Assembly: GCA_964501265.1 (NCBI GenBank)
Contig: CAZCSK010000026.1
Span: forward strand, 1-32,883
From: CAZCSK01 sp964501265
GTDB lineage: Bacteria > Actinomycetota > CADDZG01 > JAHWKV01
DNA length: 32,883 nt
Direction: 5' to 3'
Shown here: positions 9,112-17,223 of the stretch, one piece after another
Numbering within the stretch: position 1 is the first letter of the stretch
How the letters are laid out: the number at the start of each line of letters is the position of its first letter
Notes under the pieces: model-generated
What the model was told of the DNA's origin: nothing
The model's database searches: none
The model's input: only the letters and a program-made list of their open reading frames with translations
Made by a program: the position numbers and the translations under genes

Positions 9112-11792
9112 CGTGAATCCGACCCCTTGACTCCCTTTTCGGCCAGGGCTGCCTGCGCGGCCGCCAGGCGCGCCACAGGCACCCGAAATGGCGAGCACGA
9201 CACGTAGTCGAGCCCGGCCTGATGGCAGAACTCAACAGATGGGGGGTCTCCTCCATGCTCTCCGCAAATTCCCACCTTGAGCTCCGGCCGAGCCTTGCGC
9301 CCTTCCTTCACCGCGATCTTGATCAGCCTTCCGACGCCGTCAATGTCGATCGATTCAAATGGATTCACCTTCAGCAGCCCCCGCTCCAAATACTTGGGGA
9401 GGAACTTTCCTTCGATGTCATCGCGCGAGAAACCGAACGTCGTTTGTGTTAGGTCATTTGTGCCAAACGAAAAGAAATCGGCAGTCTCGGCGATCTCGGC
9501 GGCAACCAGCGCAGCCCTGGGCAATTCGATCATCGTCCCAATTAGGTAGTTCACTTTCATACCCCGCTCGGCCAGGACCGATGAGATAACCACCTCTGCT
9601 TCCACACGCATCACCTCAAACTCCTCGCGCACGGCAACCAATGGAATCATGATTTCGATGACAGGTTTGTGACCAGCCTTTAGTACGTCGCAGGCCGCTT
9701 CCATGATCGCTCGCACTTGCATCGCGTAAAGTCCCGGCTTGACGATGCCAAGACGCACTCCCCGCATGCCGAGCATCGGATTTGCTTCCTCGAGCCGGGT
9801 TACGTTGCCCAACAGATCTTTAAGAGATTCGATCTCCTTGTTGAGACGCGATTTCTCCAAGGTGTCGGCCGAGATAAACTCGAATCCGAGCGCTTGAATC
9901 TCGAGTTCCAGCTCTTTGGATGATGGAAGAAACTCGTGGAGCGGCGGGTCGAGCAATCGAATCGTGACCGGCAATCCGCTCATCGCTTCAAAGATGCCCG
10001 CGAAGTCGGCCCGCTGGACGTCAAGCAATTCGTCCAGAGCCGACTGTTCCTCCGCAGGGGTGTCGGCGAGGATCATTCGTTGAACAATGGGTAAACGATC
10101 TCCCAAGAACATGTGCTCCGTGCGGGCTAGCCCGATGCCCTCGGCCCCAAAGTCACGCGCTTTGACGGAGTCCTCGGGGGTATCCGAGTTAGCCCGTACC
10201 TTCAACCTTCTGAACCCGTCGGCCCATTTCAGAATCTTTAGAAGATCGCTCGACAGTTTCGGCTCGACGAGGGGAACTTCGCCGAGAGCGACCTCGCCGG
10301 TCGTCCCGTTGATGGCGATGACGTCGCCCTGCTTTACGACTTTTCCGCCCACGGAGAACTGCCGCTTATCAACATCGATCTTCAGCGACTCAGCACCGCA
10401 AACACATGGCTTCCCCGCACCGCGCGCCACGACCGCGGCGTGCGAGGTTTTTCCGCCCCGGGACGTGAGGATTCCCTGCGCCGCGTACATCCCACCGACA
10501 TCGTCGGGTTCGGTCATCGGCCGGACCAGGATGACGTTCTCGCCTGCCCCTGCCCATTCTTCCGCCGTGTGGGCATCGAAGACCGCCTTACCCACCGCCG
10601 CGCCGGGAGACGCGTTTAGGCCCTTCGCAAGAACCTTGATCTCGTGAGACGGGTCGAACTGGGGATGAAGCAGTTGATCCAACGATGCGGGCTCTACTCG
10701 CAGGACCGCCTCCTTCTTGGTGATCTTTCCTTCGCGCTCCAGATCGACGGCGATCTTCACCGCGGCGGCGGCCGTGCGCTTGCCGATGCGCGTCTGAAGC
10801 ATCCACAGTTTGCCCTTCTCGACGGTGAACTCGATGTCACACATGTCGCGATAGTGCTTCTCGAGGCCCGCCATGATCTTGGTTAGTTCGCCGTATGACT
10901 TTGGATCGCGCGACTTGAGTTCGTCGAGAGGAAGTGGCGTGCGGGCCCCAGATACAACGTCCTCGCCCTGCGCATTGGGCAGATACTCGGCGAGATAAGC
11001 CTTCTGCCCAGTGGAGGCATCACGCGTGAAGGCAACTCCACTTCCCGAGTCGTTGCCCATATTGCCAAACACGATCGCTTGGACGTTTACGGCGGTGCCA
11101 AGGTCGTCGGAGATCTTGTTCTGCCTTCTATAGATACGGGCACGTTCTCCGCTCCACGACTGAAAGACCGCCTCGATGGCCATCTTGAGTTGCAGGATGG
11201 GATCTTCAGGGACTTCGGCATTTGTGTGTTTGCGCACGATTTGCTTAAAGGTCCGTATCAATTTCGCCAAGTCGGCGGCCTTCAGCCCGGTGTCCGCCTT
11301 GACCCTAGCGGCTTTTTTGGCTCGCTCCATCGCATCTTCGAACGCGTCGCCAGGAACGCCCATCACGATCTTGCCGAACATTTGGATAAAACGGCGATGG
11401 GCGTCGTTGGCGAATCTTTCGCTCCGAGACACCTTCACGAGACCCTTACGGCTGGCGTTGTTAAGCCCCAGGTTTAAGACAGTGTCCATCATTCCCGGCA
11501 TCGAGAACTTGGCCCCAGATCGCACGGAAACCAGAAGCGGGTTGGAGGGGTCCCCCAACCCGCGGCCCATCTTCTTTTCAAGCCGATTCAGGTGCAACCC
11601 AACTTCATCCATTAGCCCTGAAGGAAGTTTTCCAGTACGCATGAATTCGCGGCAGGCCGCAGTTGTGATCGTGAAACCGGGGGGCACGGGCAGCCCAAGG
11701 TTCGTCATCTCAGCAAGATTGGCGCCTTTGCCACCTAAAAGATCCTTTTTCTCCTTGTTGCCTTGCTCAAAGTCGAAAACGTAGCGTTTCAA
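9108..11792 (-). CDS. ppdK: Pyruvate, phosphate dikinase
   Basis: An 894-residue full-length PPDK, which interconverts pyruvate + ATP + Pi and PEP + AMP + PPi. The N-terminal ATP-grasp domain starts with LLGGKGANLAEM. The phosphohistidine domain has GGKTSHAAVVARG with the catalytic H451. The C-terminal PEP/pyruvate TIM barrel shows GTNDLTQTTFGFSRDD and the catalytic C843 in GICGEHGGDP. The start is TTG at 11792, sharing the bases TTGA with the glyS stop; no ATG is available at that point. Coupling to glycyl-tRNA synthetase is unusual in function but tight in sequence. It points to use of pyrophosphate for glycolysis or gluconeogenesis. Confidence 0.97.
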   Translation of the reverse strand: MKRYVFDFEQGNKEKKDLLGGKGANLAEMTNLGLPVPPGFTITTAACREFMRTGKLPSGLMDEVGLHLNRLEKKMGRGLGDPSNPLLVSVRSGAKFSMPGMMDTVLNLGLNNASRKGLVKVSRSERFANDAHRRFIQMFGKIVMGVPGDAFEDAMERAKKAARVKADTGLKAADLAKLIRTFKQIVRKHTNAEVPEDPILQLKMAIEAVFQSWSGERARIYRRQNKISDDLGTAVNVQAIVFGNMGNDSGSGVAFTRDASTGQKAYLAEYLPNAQGEDVVSGARTPLPLDELKSRDPKSYGELTKIMAGLEKHYRDMCDIEFTVEKGKLWMLQTRIGKRTAAAAVKIAVDLEREGKITKKEAVLRVEPASLDQLLHPQFDPSHEIKVLAKGLNASPGAAVGKAVFDAHTAEEWAGAGENVILVRPMTEPDDVGGMYAAQGILTSRGGKTSHAAVVARGAGKPCVCGAESLKIDVDKRQFSVGGKVVKQGDVIAINGTTGEVALGEVPLVEPKLSSDLLKILKWADGFRRLKVRANSDTPEDSVKARDFGAEGIGLARTEHMFLGDRLPIVQRMILADTPAEEQSALDELLDVQRADFAGIFEAMSGLPVTIRLLDPPLHEFLPSSKELELEIQALGFEFISADTLEKSRLNKEIESLKDLLGNVTRLEEANPMLGMRGVRLGIVKPGLYAMQVRAIMEAACDVLKAGHKPVIEIMIPLVAVREEFEVMRVEAEVVISSVLAERGMKVNYLIGTMIELPRAALVAAEIAETADFFSFGTNDLTQTTFGFSRDDIEGKFLPKYLERGLLKVNPFESIDIDGVGRLIKIAVKEGRKARPELKVGICGEHGGDPPSVEFCHQAGLDYVSCSPFRVPVARLAAAQAALAEKGVKGSDSR

Positions 11793-13120
11793 GCCTCATC
11801 ACCCCACATGAATTTGTCTCCCAAGTAAGCGGTCAGTTCACTAATTGGCAGGCGCTCTTGCTGCATCGAGTCTCTCTCTCTAACCGTAACCGCCTTATCG
11901 TCGAGCGACTCGAAATCTACGGTGACTGCGAAAGGAGTTCCGATTTCATCTTGTCGGCGATAGCGACGGCCGATCGCGCCAGCGTCGTCGTAATCGATTC
12001 GAAAGTGTGTCCGCAGTGCGGCGGCTACTTCCTTCGCCAGAGGAACGAGAGTGTCGTGGCGTGAGAGCGGCAAGACCGCCACCTTGATGGGGGCCAACTG
12101 ACGATGAAGACGCAGAACCGTGCGCTTCTCTTTCGCCCCCGAGGCCGTGGGGGCCTCGTCTTCGGTGTAAGCGTCCACAAGAAAAGCAAGGAGCGCGCGA
12201 GTTGCCCCAGCGGCAGGCTCGATCACATACGGAACATAGCGTTCGTTTGTTTCGGCCTCGAAGAAAGAGAGATCCTGCCCCGCAACCTCTTGATGTCGGG
12301 TGAGGTCATAGTCGGTGCGATTGGCGATGCCTTCGAGCTCCCCCCAACCCCATGGAAAGTTGTACTCAATATCTACCGTTCGCTTGGAGTAGTGCGCTAA
12401 CTCTGACGCCTCGTGCTCCCTTAACCGAAGATTCTCCGGTTTTAGTCCGAGATCGTGGTACCACTTGAGGCGCGCGTCGATCCAAGTTTGATGGTGAATA
12501 GGATCGGTTCCCGGTTTAACGAAATACTCCATTTCCATCTGTTCAAACTCACGAGTACGAAATATGAAGTTGCCAGGTGTTATTTCGTTGCGAAAGACCT
12601 TGCCCAATTGGGCAATCCCAAATGGAATTTTCTTTCGCGACGAGGCCAGAACCATCCCGAAGTTGATAAAAATACCCTGGGCTGTTTCCGGGCGCAGCCA
12701 AACCGTGGAGCCCTCATCAGCAACCGGTCCGGCATTGCTGCGAAACATGGTGTTGAAGTTGCGAGGGTCGGTGAGCTTGTCGTGCCCGCAATCGGGGCAT
12801 TTATCGCGGATATCTTCCGCTTTGAACCGATGGTTGCACTTGAGGCACTCGACTAGCGCATCGTTGAACACTTCCAGGTGCCTTGACGCCTCCCAGGTCT
12901 TGGTTGGAAGGATCACCGAAGAGTCAAGACCCACCACGTCGTCCCGCAATTGCACAACGGTGCGCCACCAGGCCCGCTTGATGTTCTCCTTTAATTCCAC
13001 TCCCAAAGGACCGTAGTCCCATCCGGACCTCAAACCTCCATATATCTCGCCTGATGGGTAAACAAACCCGCGGCGCTTGGCGAGGTTCACTATGGTCTCT
13101 AAAGACGGGGCATTTGACAT
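11789..13120 (-). CDS. glyS: Glycyl-tRNA synthetase, alpha2 (single-chain) type
   Basis: A 443-residue class II aminoacyl-tRNA synthetase of the dimeric eukaryote/actinobacteria type. Motif 2 and its surroundings read RPETAQGIFINF, GKVFRNEITPGNFIFRTREFEQMEMEYF. An N-terminal insert holds a CxxC...CxxC zinc site (LKCNHRFK and KCPDCGHDK). A C-terminal anticodon-binding domain follows (IKVAVLPLSRHD). The ATG at 13120 has no Shine-Dalgarno sequence; a TAAGAT hexamer nine bases upstream suggests a leaderless message. It heads the overlapping run glyS-ppdK-S9-EVE and is divergent from the CNNM-type gene across 51 bp. Confidence 0.97.
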   Translation of the reverse strand: MSNAPSLETIVNLAKRRGFVYPSGEIYGGLRSGWDYGPLGVELKENIKRAWWRTVVQLRDDVVGLDSSVILPTKTWEASRHLEVFNDALVECLKCNHRFKAEDIRDKCPDCGHDKLTDPRNFNTMFRSNAGPVADEGSTVWLRPETAQGIFINFGMVLASSRKKIPFGIAQLGKVFRNEITPGNFIFRTREFEQMEMEYFVKPGTDPIHHQTWIDARLKWYHDLGLKPENLRLREHEASELAHYSKRTVDIEYNFPWGWGELEGIANRTDYDLTRHQEVAGQDLSFFEAETNERYVPYVIEPAAGATRALLAFLVDAYTEDEAPTASGAKEKRTVLRLHRQLAPIKVAVLPLSRHDTLVPLAKEVAAALRTHFRIDYDDAGAIGRRYRRQDEIGTPFAVTVDFESLDDKAVTVRERDSMQQERLPISELTAYLGDKFMWGDEA

Positions 13121-13129
13121 AAGACTGTA

Positions 13130-13135
13130 ATCTTA
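13130..13135 (-). promoter_or_regulatory. Probable -10 element of glyS, leaderless
   Basis: TAAGAT on the minus strand ends nine bases before the glyS ATG in the 51-bp divergent gap. No clear -35 is seen. The gene has no Shine-Dalgarno sequence, so transcription may begin at or next to the start codon. Confidence 0.4.
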
Positions 13136-13171
13136 CGAGAGATGCGCAACGCTCCGCTTTACTAGGCCCCG

Positions 13172-14458
13172 ATGGTCCGTTTTTTAGCCGTCGTTCTGTT
13201 CGTGGCCGCCAACGCCTTCTTTGTGGCAGCCGAGTTCGGCCTGATCGCGGTCAGACGCACTCGCATCGAGGAATTAGCAGCCAGCGGAAGCCGCCGGGCT
13301 GCAACGGTTCAAAAGGCGCTTGCCGACCTCAACCTGATGCTCTCGGGTTGCCAGTTGGGAATCACATTTTCGAGCTTGGGGCTTGGCGCCATCGGCGAGC
13401 CCGTGTTGGCAGCCATCTTCGAAAGGTGGTTCACATTCTTGCCTCGTCCTGCAGGCCTCATCGCAACGCACGGCGCGGCGGTTGCGTTGGCGTTCACGCT
13501 AATCACTTTCCTGCATGTTGTTCTGGGCGAACTCGTTCCTAAGAACCTGGCGATCGCCCTACCTGAGGCCACCGCGCTTTGGGTGGCCGCCCCGATGCGG
13601 GCATTCACTTACGCGTTTCGCCCTCTCATATGGATTTTCAACGAAACGGCAAACTTGATCCTCACCAAAGTGCTCCGCGTCATGCCCAAGCACGAGTTGT
13701 CTTCTATTCACACTCCCGAAGAGATCGCCATCATCATCGAAGAGTCTCGGCGGGGCGGCACCATCCTCATGGGGCAATCGCGGATGCTCACGCGCACCTT
13801 GGACTTCCCCGACCTTAAGGCCGTAGAAGCCATGGTCCCAAGAGTCGTCGCCCGCTCGATCAAGTCCGATGGACGAATCGATGACGTTCTGGATCTGGCC
13901 GAAGAAACCGGCTATTCACGCTTCCCGGTGTGGCATGAACGGCCCGACGAATTCGTCGGCGTGGTTCATCTAAAGGACATGTTGCGCGAGTCGAGACGCA
14001 ACCCACAAGCGAGCGCTCTAGATGTGATGAGAGATGCACTGCTCGTCCCCGAATCGCTGACTCTGGATGAAGTTCTTCTTCAAATGCGCCGCAAGCGTAC
14101 GCACTTCGCCATAGTGCTGGACGAGTTCGGCTCTACCTCCGGGATGCTTACCCTCGAAGACATCATCGAGGAATTGGTCGGCGATATTCAGGATGAGTCC
14201 GACGGACCCGACAGCCAAGTGCGTAAGGTGGACGGGGGTCTACGGGTCCCCGGCACGATGAGGCCCGACGAATTGGAGGAAGCTACCGGCCTTCGATTGC
14301 CCGAAGGCGACTATGAGACCGTTGCGGGATTCATTTTGGAACGTCTGGGTCGCCTAGCACGCCGGGGAGATGAAGTCCTGGTTGGCAAAACCTCAATAAG
14401 GGTGGCCAACGTCCGCAAACGACGGATCATGGCGGTGGACATCCGAACTCCCGATTAG
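13172..14458 (+). CDS. CNNM/DUF21-CBS-CorC family membrane protein (hemolysin-family)
   Basis: A 428-residue protein of the CorC/HlyC/CNNM family, linked to Mg2+ or Co2+ homeostasis. Domain order is an N-terminal DUF21 transmembrane domain (residues 1 to about 190, opening with FLAVVLFVAANAFFVAAEF and including VVLGELVPKNLAI), a CBS pair (about 210-335, with VMVPRVVARSIK-like MVPR and LDEFGSTSGMLTLEDIIEELVGDI), and a C-terminal CorC_HlyC transporter-associated domain (about 350-425). The ATG has no good Shine-Dalgarno sequence. It is a paralogue of the gene at 20535-21782, which faces it from the other side of the recO-mgtE-cassette interval. It is convergent with recO. Confidence 0.9.
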   Translation: MVRFLAVVLFVAANAFFVAAEFGLIAVRRTRIEELAASGSRRAATVQKALADLNLMLSGCQLGITFSSLGLGAIGEPVLAAIFERWFTFLPRPAGLIATHGAAVALAFTLITFLHVVLGELVPKNLAIALPEATALWVAAPMRAFTYAFRPLIWIFNETANLILTKVLRVMPKHELSSIHTPEEIAIIIEESRRGGTILMGQSRMLTRTLDFPDLKAVEAMVPRVVARSIKSDGRIDDVLDLAEETGYSRFPVWHERPDEFVGVVHLKDMLRESRRNPQASALDVMRDALLVPESLTLDEVLLQMRRKRTHFAIVLDEFGSTSGMLTLEDIIEELVGDIQDESDGPDSQVRKVDGGLRVPGTMRPDELEEATGLRLPEGDYETVAGFILERLGRLARRGDEVLVGKTSIRVANVRKRRIMAVDIRTPD

Positions 14459-14507
14459 CTTTCATCGGATAAATCAGGATGGTAAATTCTTCAGACAGCG
14501 CCCCCCG

Positions 14508-15221
14508 CTAGCGTGCCATGGCGTCGGCCGTGGTCGCAGACTTCAGGCGCCGTTCCAAATGAAACTCCGTGTAGTAGCGGGACAGTCTGACCGCAGTCTG
14601 CTCCACCGATGGATCGGTACTCATCCAAACACCTTCTTTGGACACGTCGCTCATCAACTCCAGCACTCCAGTTCCGACTTCCTCGGAGTCGATGGTCCTG
14701 CAGGACGAACACACAGCGCCCCCTTGTACTGGAGAGAACCAAGCCGCCGGAGCACCACATTCTGCACATCTTTGAAGCGATGGAGCGAACCCGGCGATCG
14801 CCGACAGTCGCAACAGGAATCCGGCCAAAACCAATGGCGACGCCTTATTGGAGAGACCATGCAGTCCATCCACGAGCAAACGAAACGTTCTGGGTGATGG
14901 TGCTCTGTCAACGACCACGCGGTCGCAGGCTTCGAGCATGATCTCGCCCAACGCAAAACGGTCGAGATCTTCTCGCACGATCCGAAACGGCTCAATAACC
15001 GAAACCTGCGTCACTGTGTCCAAGTCGGACCGCCCCTTCCAAACCACGAGTGAGACTTGGCTAAAAGGCTCAAGGCGTCCGCCGAACCGGCTCTTGGTCT
15101 TGCGGATACCTTTGGCGACGGCCCGGATCTTGCCCTGCTCACGGCCTAGGAACGTGACGATCTTGTCGGCCTCGCCGAGCCGCATCGTCCGAAGAACCAC
15201 AGCTTCGTCTTTGTAGAGCAT
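14508..15221 (-). CDS. recO: DNA repair protein RecO
   Basis: A 237-residue RecO, which anneals single strands and loads RecA in the RecFOR pathway. The N-terminal OB fold shows DEAVVLRTMRLGEADKIVTFL and KGIRKTKSRFGGRLEPFS. A helical middle part is followed by a four-Cys zinc knuckle, CAECG then CSSC. The length matches actinobacterial RecO. The ATG has no Shine-Dalgarno sequence; TATATT lies six bases upstream, so it may have its own leaderless promoter 54 bp downstream of mgtE. In most actinobacteria era and hlyC lie directly upstream; here mgtE and the accessory cassette do. Confidence 0.94.
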   Translation of the reverse strand: MLYKDEAVVLRTMRLGEADKIVTFLGREQGKIRAVAKGIRKTKSRFGGRLEPFSQVSLVVWKGRSDLDTVTQVSVIEPFRIVREDLDRFALGEIMLEACDRVVVDRAPSPRTFRLLVDGLHGLSNKASPLVLAGFLLRLSAIAGFAPSLQRCAECGAPAAWFSPVQGGAVCSSCRTIDSEEVGTGVLELMSDVSKEGVWMSTDPSVEQTAVRLSRYYTEFHLERRLKSATTADAMAR

Positions 15222-15227
15222 GAAACG

Positions 15228-15233
15228 AATATA
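15228..15233 (-). promoter_or_regulatory. Possible -10 element of recO, leaderless
   Basis: TATATT on the minus strand ends six bases before the recO ATG, in the 54-bp gap after mgtE. There is no Shine-Dalgarno sequence and no clear -35. Confidence 0.35.
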
Positions 15234-15275
15234 GGTCGGAGCAGGGTTCTGTGGTCGGATTATTGACGTACAGCC

Positions 15276-16628
15276 TTAGAGGATGAACTTCGTGAAGGTT
15301 CGAGCCAGGCCTATGTAGATGAACAAGCTGACTATGTCCATCGCGGATCCCAGAAGCGGGCCGCTGGCGATTCCGGGATCTAGTCGCATGCCTTTGAGCA
15401 CGATAGGCAGCGAGGCACCAAGTGCCGCCCCGGCCGCAACCGTCAACCCCACAGCGGGAGACACGACCGCAGCAAACTCCAGACCACGCCCAAAGGCGAC
15501 CAGAAGTGGAAACGTCAAGATAGCGGCTAGCACGGCGAGCACGAGCCCAGCCTGCATCTCGCGTCGGGCTTGGACCCACGGACTCCATGTCTCCGTTCGC
15601 TCGCTCTGCAGGCCAACCAGTACGCGCGCAGCCGCCTGGACGGCCGTATTTCCGCCGATAAAAACAAGCAAAGGGATATAGACGATCGTTACGATTAGCA
15701 GATCTCTGGGAAGTGGGCGCAGAAGCACGTAAGCAAGCGCCAGCTCGATGATCGTCGCCGCAGCAAGCCACGGCAGCCTCCGCCTCACTGCGGGCCAAGT
15801 TTGCTTGCTTCCCGGATTTTTCTCTTCGAAGGAGCCTGCGAATCTCAAAACGTCTTGTTCGGACCCCTCTTGAATCGCCTCCATCACGTCGTCAACCGTG
15901 ACGATGCCCAACATGCGTCCAAGCTCATCCGTCACCGGCACCGCGAGCAGGTTGTATCGCTGAGTCAGATCGACGACCGACTCCACGTCGTCGCTGGGTA
16001 GGACGCGCACGATGTCTGCCTCCATCAGCGAAGTCATGGTCGTCTGCGGCTGGGAGGCGATGAGTTTTCGAAGCGATACGACTCCCTTCAGCTGCTCGCT
16101 TCCGCCAAGAACGTAAACATAGTAGATCAGCTCCACGTCTTCGGGAACGGCCCGCAATATCTCGATGACCTCGTCGGCAGTGGCCTCCTCGGATACTCCG
16201 ACAAAGTCCTGCGACATCCGCCGGCCCGCCGAGTCTTCCGGATAGTCCAGCAATTCCGCAACATCCGATGCCTCCTCGCGCTCCATTCGCCCGATGAGGC
16301 CGGCGCGACGTTCGGGGTCGACCTCCTCGAGAAAATCGGCCGCCTCGTCGGAAGGCATGGCATCGAGAATGTCGGCAAGCCTCTCGGATGGGATGCGCTC
16401 CGCGAGGGCCGCGCGCCGATCCGGCTCAAGCTCTCCAAGCGCCTTGGCCGCGCCTTGCGGATCCCATTTCTGGACGATGAGAGCAAGGGCGTCGTCGTCC
16501 AAGTGCTCCAGAAGATCCGCCGCGTCGGCGGGGCGGACAGAATCCAGCAGGGCAAGTGCCTCTGCGAAATTAGCCTCAGTAAGAAGGAGATTTAACCTGC
16601 CGGCCAACTCCTCGGCGGTAGCCTCCAT
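15276..16628 (-). CDS. mgtE: Magnesium transporter MgtE
   Basis: A 450-residue MgtE-type Mg2+ channel. It has an acidic N-terminal superhelical domain of repeated LxxLDxxDAADxLE-type helices (residues 1 to about 125), a CBS pair (about 130-260, with GRRMSQDFVGV and GIVTVDDVMEAI), and a C-terminal domain of five membrane helices (about 275-450). The helices include YIPLLVFIGGNTAVQAAARVL, which matches the pore-lining GN-Q motif of the family. The acidic N-domain and CBS pair close the channel when cytosolic Mg2+ is high in characterised members. The stop of the small cold-shock-like gene lies seven bases upstream, so the two form an operon. Confidence 0.95.
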   Translation of the reverse strand: MEATAEELAGRLNLLLTEANFAEALALLDSVRPADAADLLEHLDDDALALIVQKWDPQGAAKALGELEPDRRAALAERIPSERLADILDAMPSDEAADFLEEVDPERRAGLIGRMEREEASDVAELLDYPEDSAGRRMSQDFVGVSEEATADEVIEILRAVPEDVELIYYVYVLGGSEQLKGVVSLRKLIASQPQTTMTSLMEADIVRVLPSDDVESVVDLTQRYNLLAVPVTDELGRMLGIVTVDDVMEAIQEGSEQDVLRFAGSFEEKNPGSKQTWPAVRRRLPWLAAATIIELALAYVLLRPLPRDLLIVTIVYIPLLVFIGGNTAVQAAARVLVGLQSERTETWSPWVQARREMQAGLVLAVLAAILTFPLLVAFGRGLEFAAVVSPAVGLTVAAGAALGASLPIVLKGMRLDPGIASGPLLGSAMDIVSLFIYIGLARTFTKFIL

Positions 16629-16635
16629 GAGGGCC

Positions 16636-16845
16636 CTAGGCGACGCCGATTCTCAGATTGCGGGCTCGCGTAACACCATCTTCGTCGATCAGATCAAAAG
16701 TGACCCGCTGTCCGGTCCGGAAAAACCTGAACATGCCGGTTTCCATGGCGATCGGATCGATCTGCCACTGGGTCAAACCGTCATCGCTCACAATAGTCCC
16801 AGTCTTGCGGTCTACGTCATATTCCTTAACCGAACCCTGCGGCAC
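16636..16845 (-). CDS. Divergent cold-shock-domain protein
   Basis: A 69-residue single OB-fold protein aligning with CspA end to end: PQGSVKEYDVDRKTGTIVSD at the start and GQRVTFDLIDEDG...ARNLRIG at the end. The nucleic-acid-binding motifs are degenerate: RNP1 (usually KGFGFI) is KTGTIV, and RNP2 (usually VFVH) is WQIDP, so the aromatic stacking residues are lost. RNA binding is therefore doubtful. I chose the GTG at 16845, eight bases after AGGAG, because the next GTG upstream (16851) sits only two bases from that site; it would add two residues. It is the first gene of an operon with mgtE. Confidence 0.75.
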   Translation of the reverse strand: MPQGSVKEYDVDRKTGTIVSDDGLTQWQIDPIAMETGMFRFFRTGQRVTFDLIDEDGVTRARNLRIGVA

Positions 16846-16873
16846 GTTCACCTCTCCTTCCTAAACTGGATTC

Positions 16874-16879
16874 ATCCTA
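16874..16879 (-). promoter_or_regulatory. Possible -10 element of the csp-mgtE operon
   Basis: TAGGAT on the minus strand lies about 28 bases before the GTG start and would leave a short leader containing the GGAAGGAG ribosome site. Two copies of the palindrome CCGCGG (16881-16886 and 16901-16906, exactly 20 bp apart) sit directly upstream, over the expected -35 region. Confidence 0.35.
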
Positions 16880-16880
16880 C

Positions 16881-16907
16881 CCGCGGGAGCATCCAGAGGA
16901 CCGCGGG
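16881..16907. repeat. Paired CCGCGGG motifs, possible operator
   Basis: CCGCGGG occurs at 16881-16887 and again at 16901-16907. The repeat period of 20 bp is about two helical turns, and each copy has a palindromic core. The position between gene and -10 element suggests a dimer-pair binding site. No regulator can be assigned. Confidence 0.3.
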
Positions 16908-17133
16908 TTGTTACCGCCCCCAGGGCAGCGACGCCGACAGTTCTGACCCACTTCTCCAAAGCTCCCATGCTGTAACGAGGAGCCAGCGCCGTTGAATTCT
17001 GTCAGCGATCGGCGAGACCTGCCTCGTCGACCTTCAGGTCAGGCGGCGAATAGCTGTCCGCGACGGTGGGCTCGTCTGTCCTTAACAGGGCCGTGGGGCC
17101 CCCCCTTACATTCGCCAAGAGCTGCACCCTTGG

Positions 17134-17153
17134 GGAGGTCCCTCCTCTATAAT
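17134..17153 (+). promoter_or_regulatory. Promoter candidate of the sigma-factor cassette
   Basis: TATAAT at 17148-17153 matches the -10 consensus fully. The perfect palindrome GGAGG-TC-CCTCC (17134-17145) ends two bases before it, in the spacer and -35 zone where an activator or repressor could bind. No TTGACA-like -35 is seen at 16-18 bp. The expected start near 17160 would give a leader of about 64 bases before the TTG start. Confidence 0.45.
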
Positions 17154-17223
17154 TCCTATTCTCCGAATTACGGGCACATCGGACAATGGGTCTAAGGGGT
17201 GGGTTATCGCTCAAGCAATCCTG

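Larger units (their letters stand above)
16852..17223. other. Intergenic region between divergent csp-mgtE and the sigma-factor cassette
   Basis: This 372-bp gap separates two divergent units. The left end carries the ribosome site, a possible -10 and the CCGCGG pair of the csp-mgtE operon. The right end carries a perfect TATAAT (17148-17153) preceded by the palindrome GGAGGTCCCTCC. No tRNA or other structured RNA is recognised. A short frame from ATG 17186 ends without similarity to anything and lies out of frame with the sigma factor. Confidence 0.6.
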
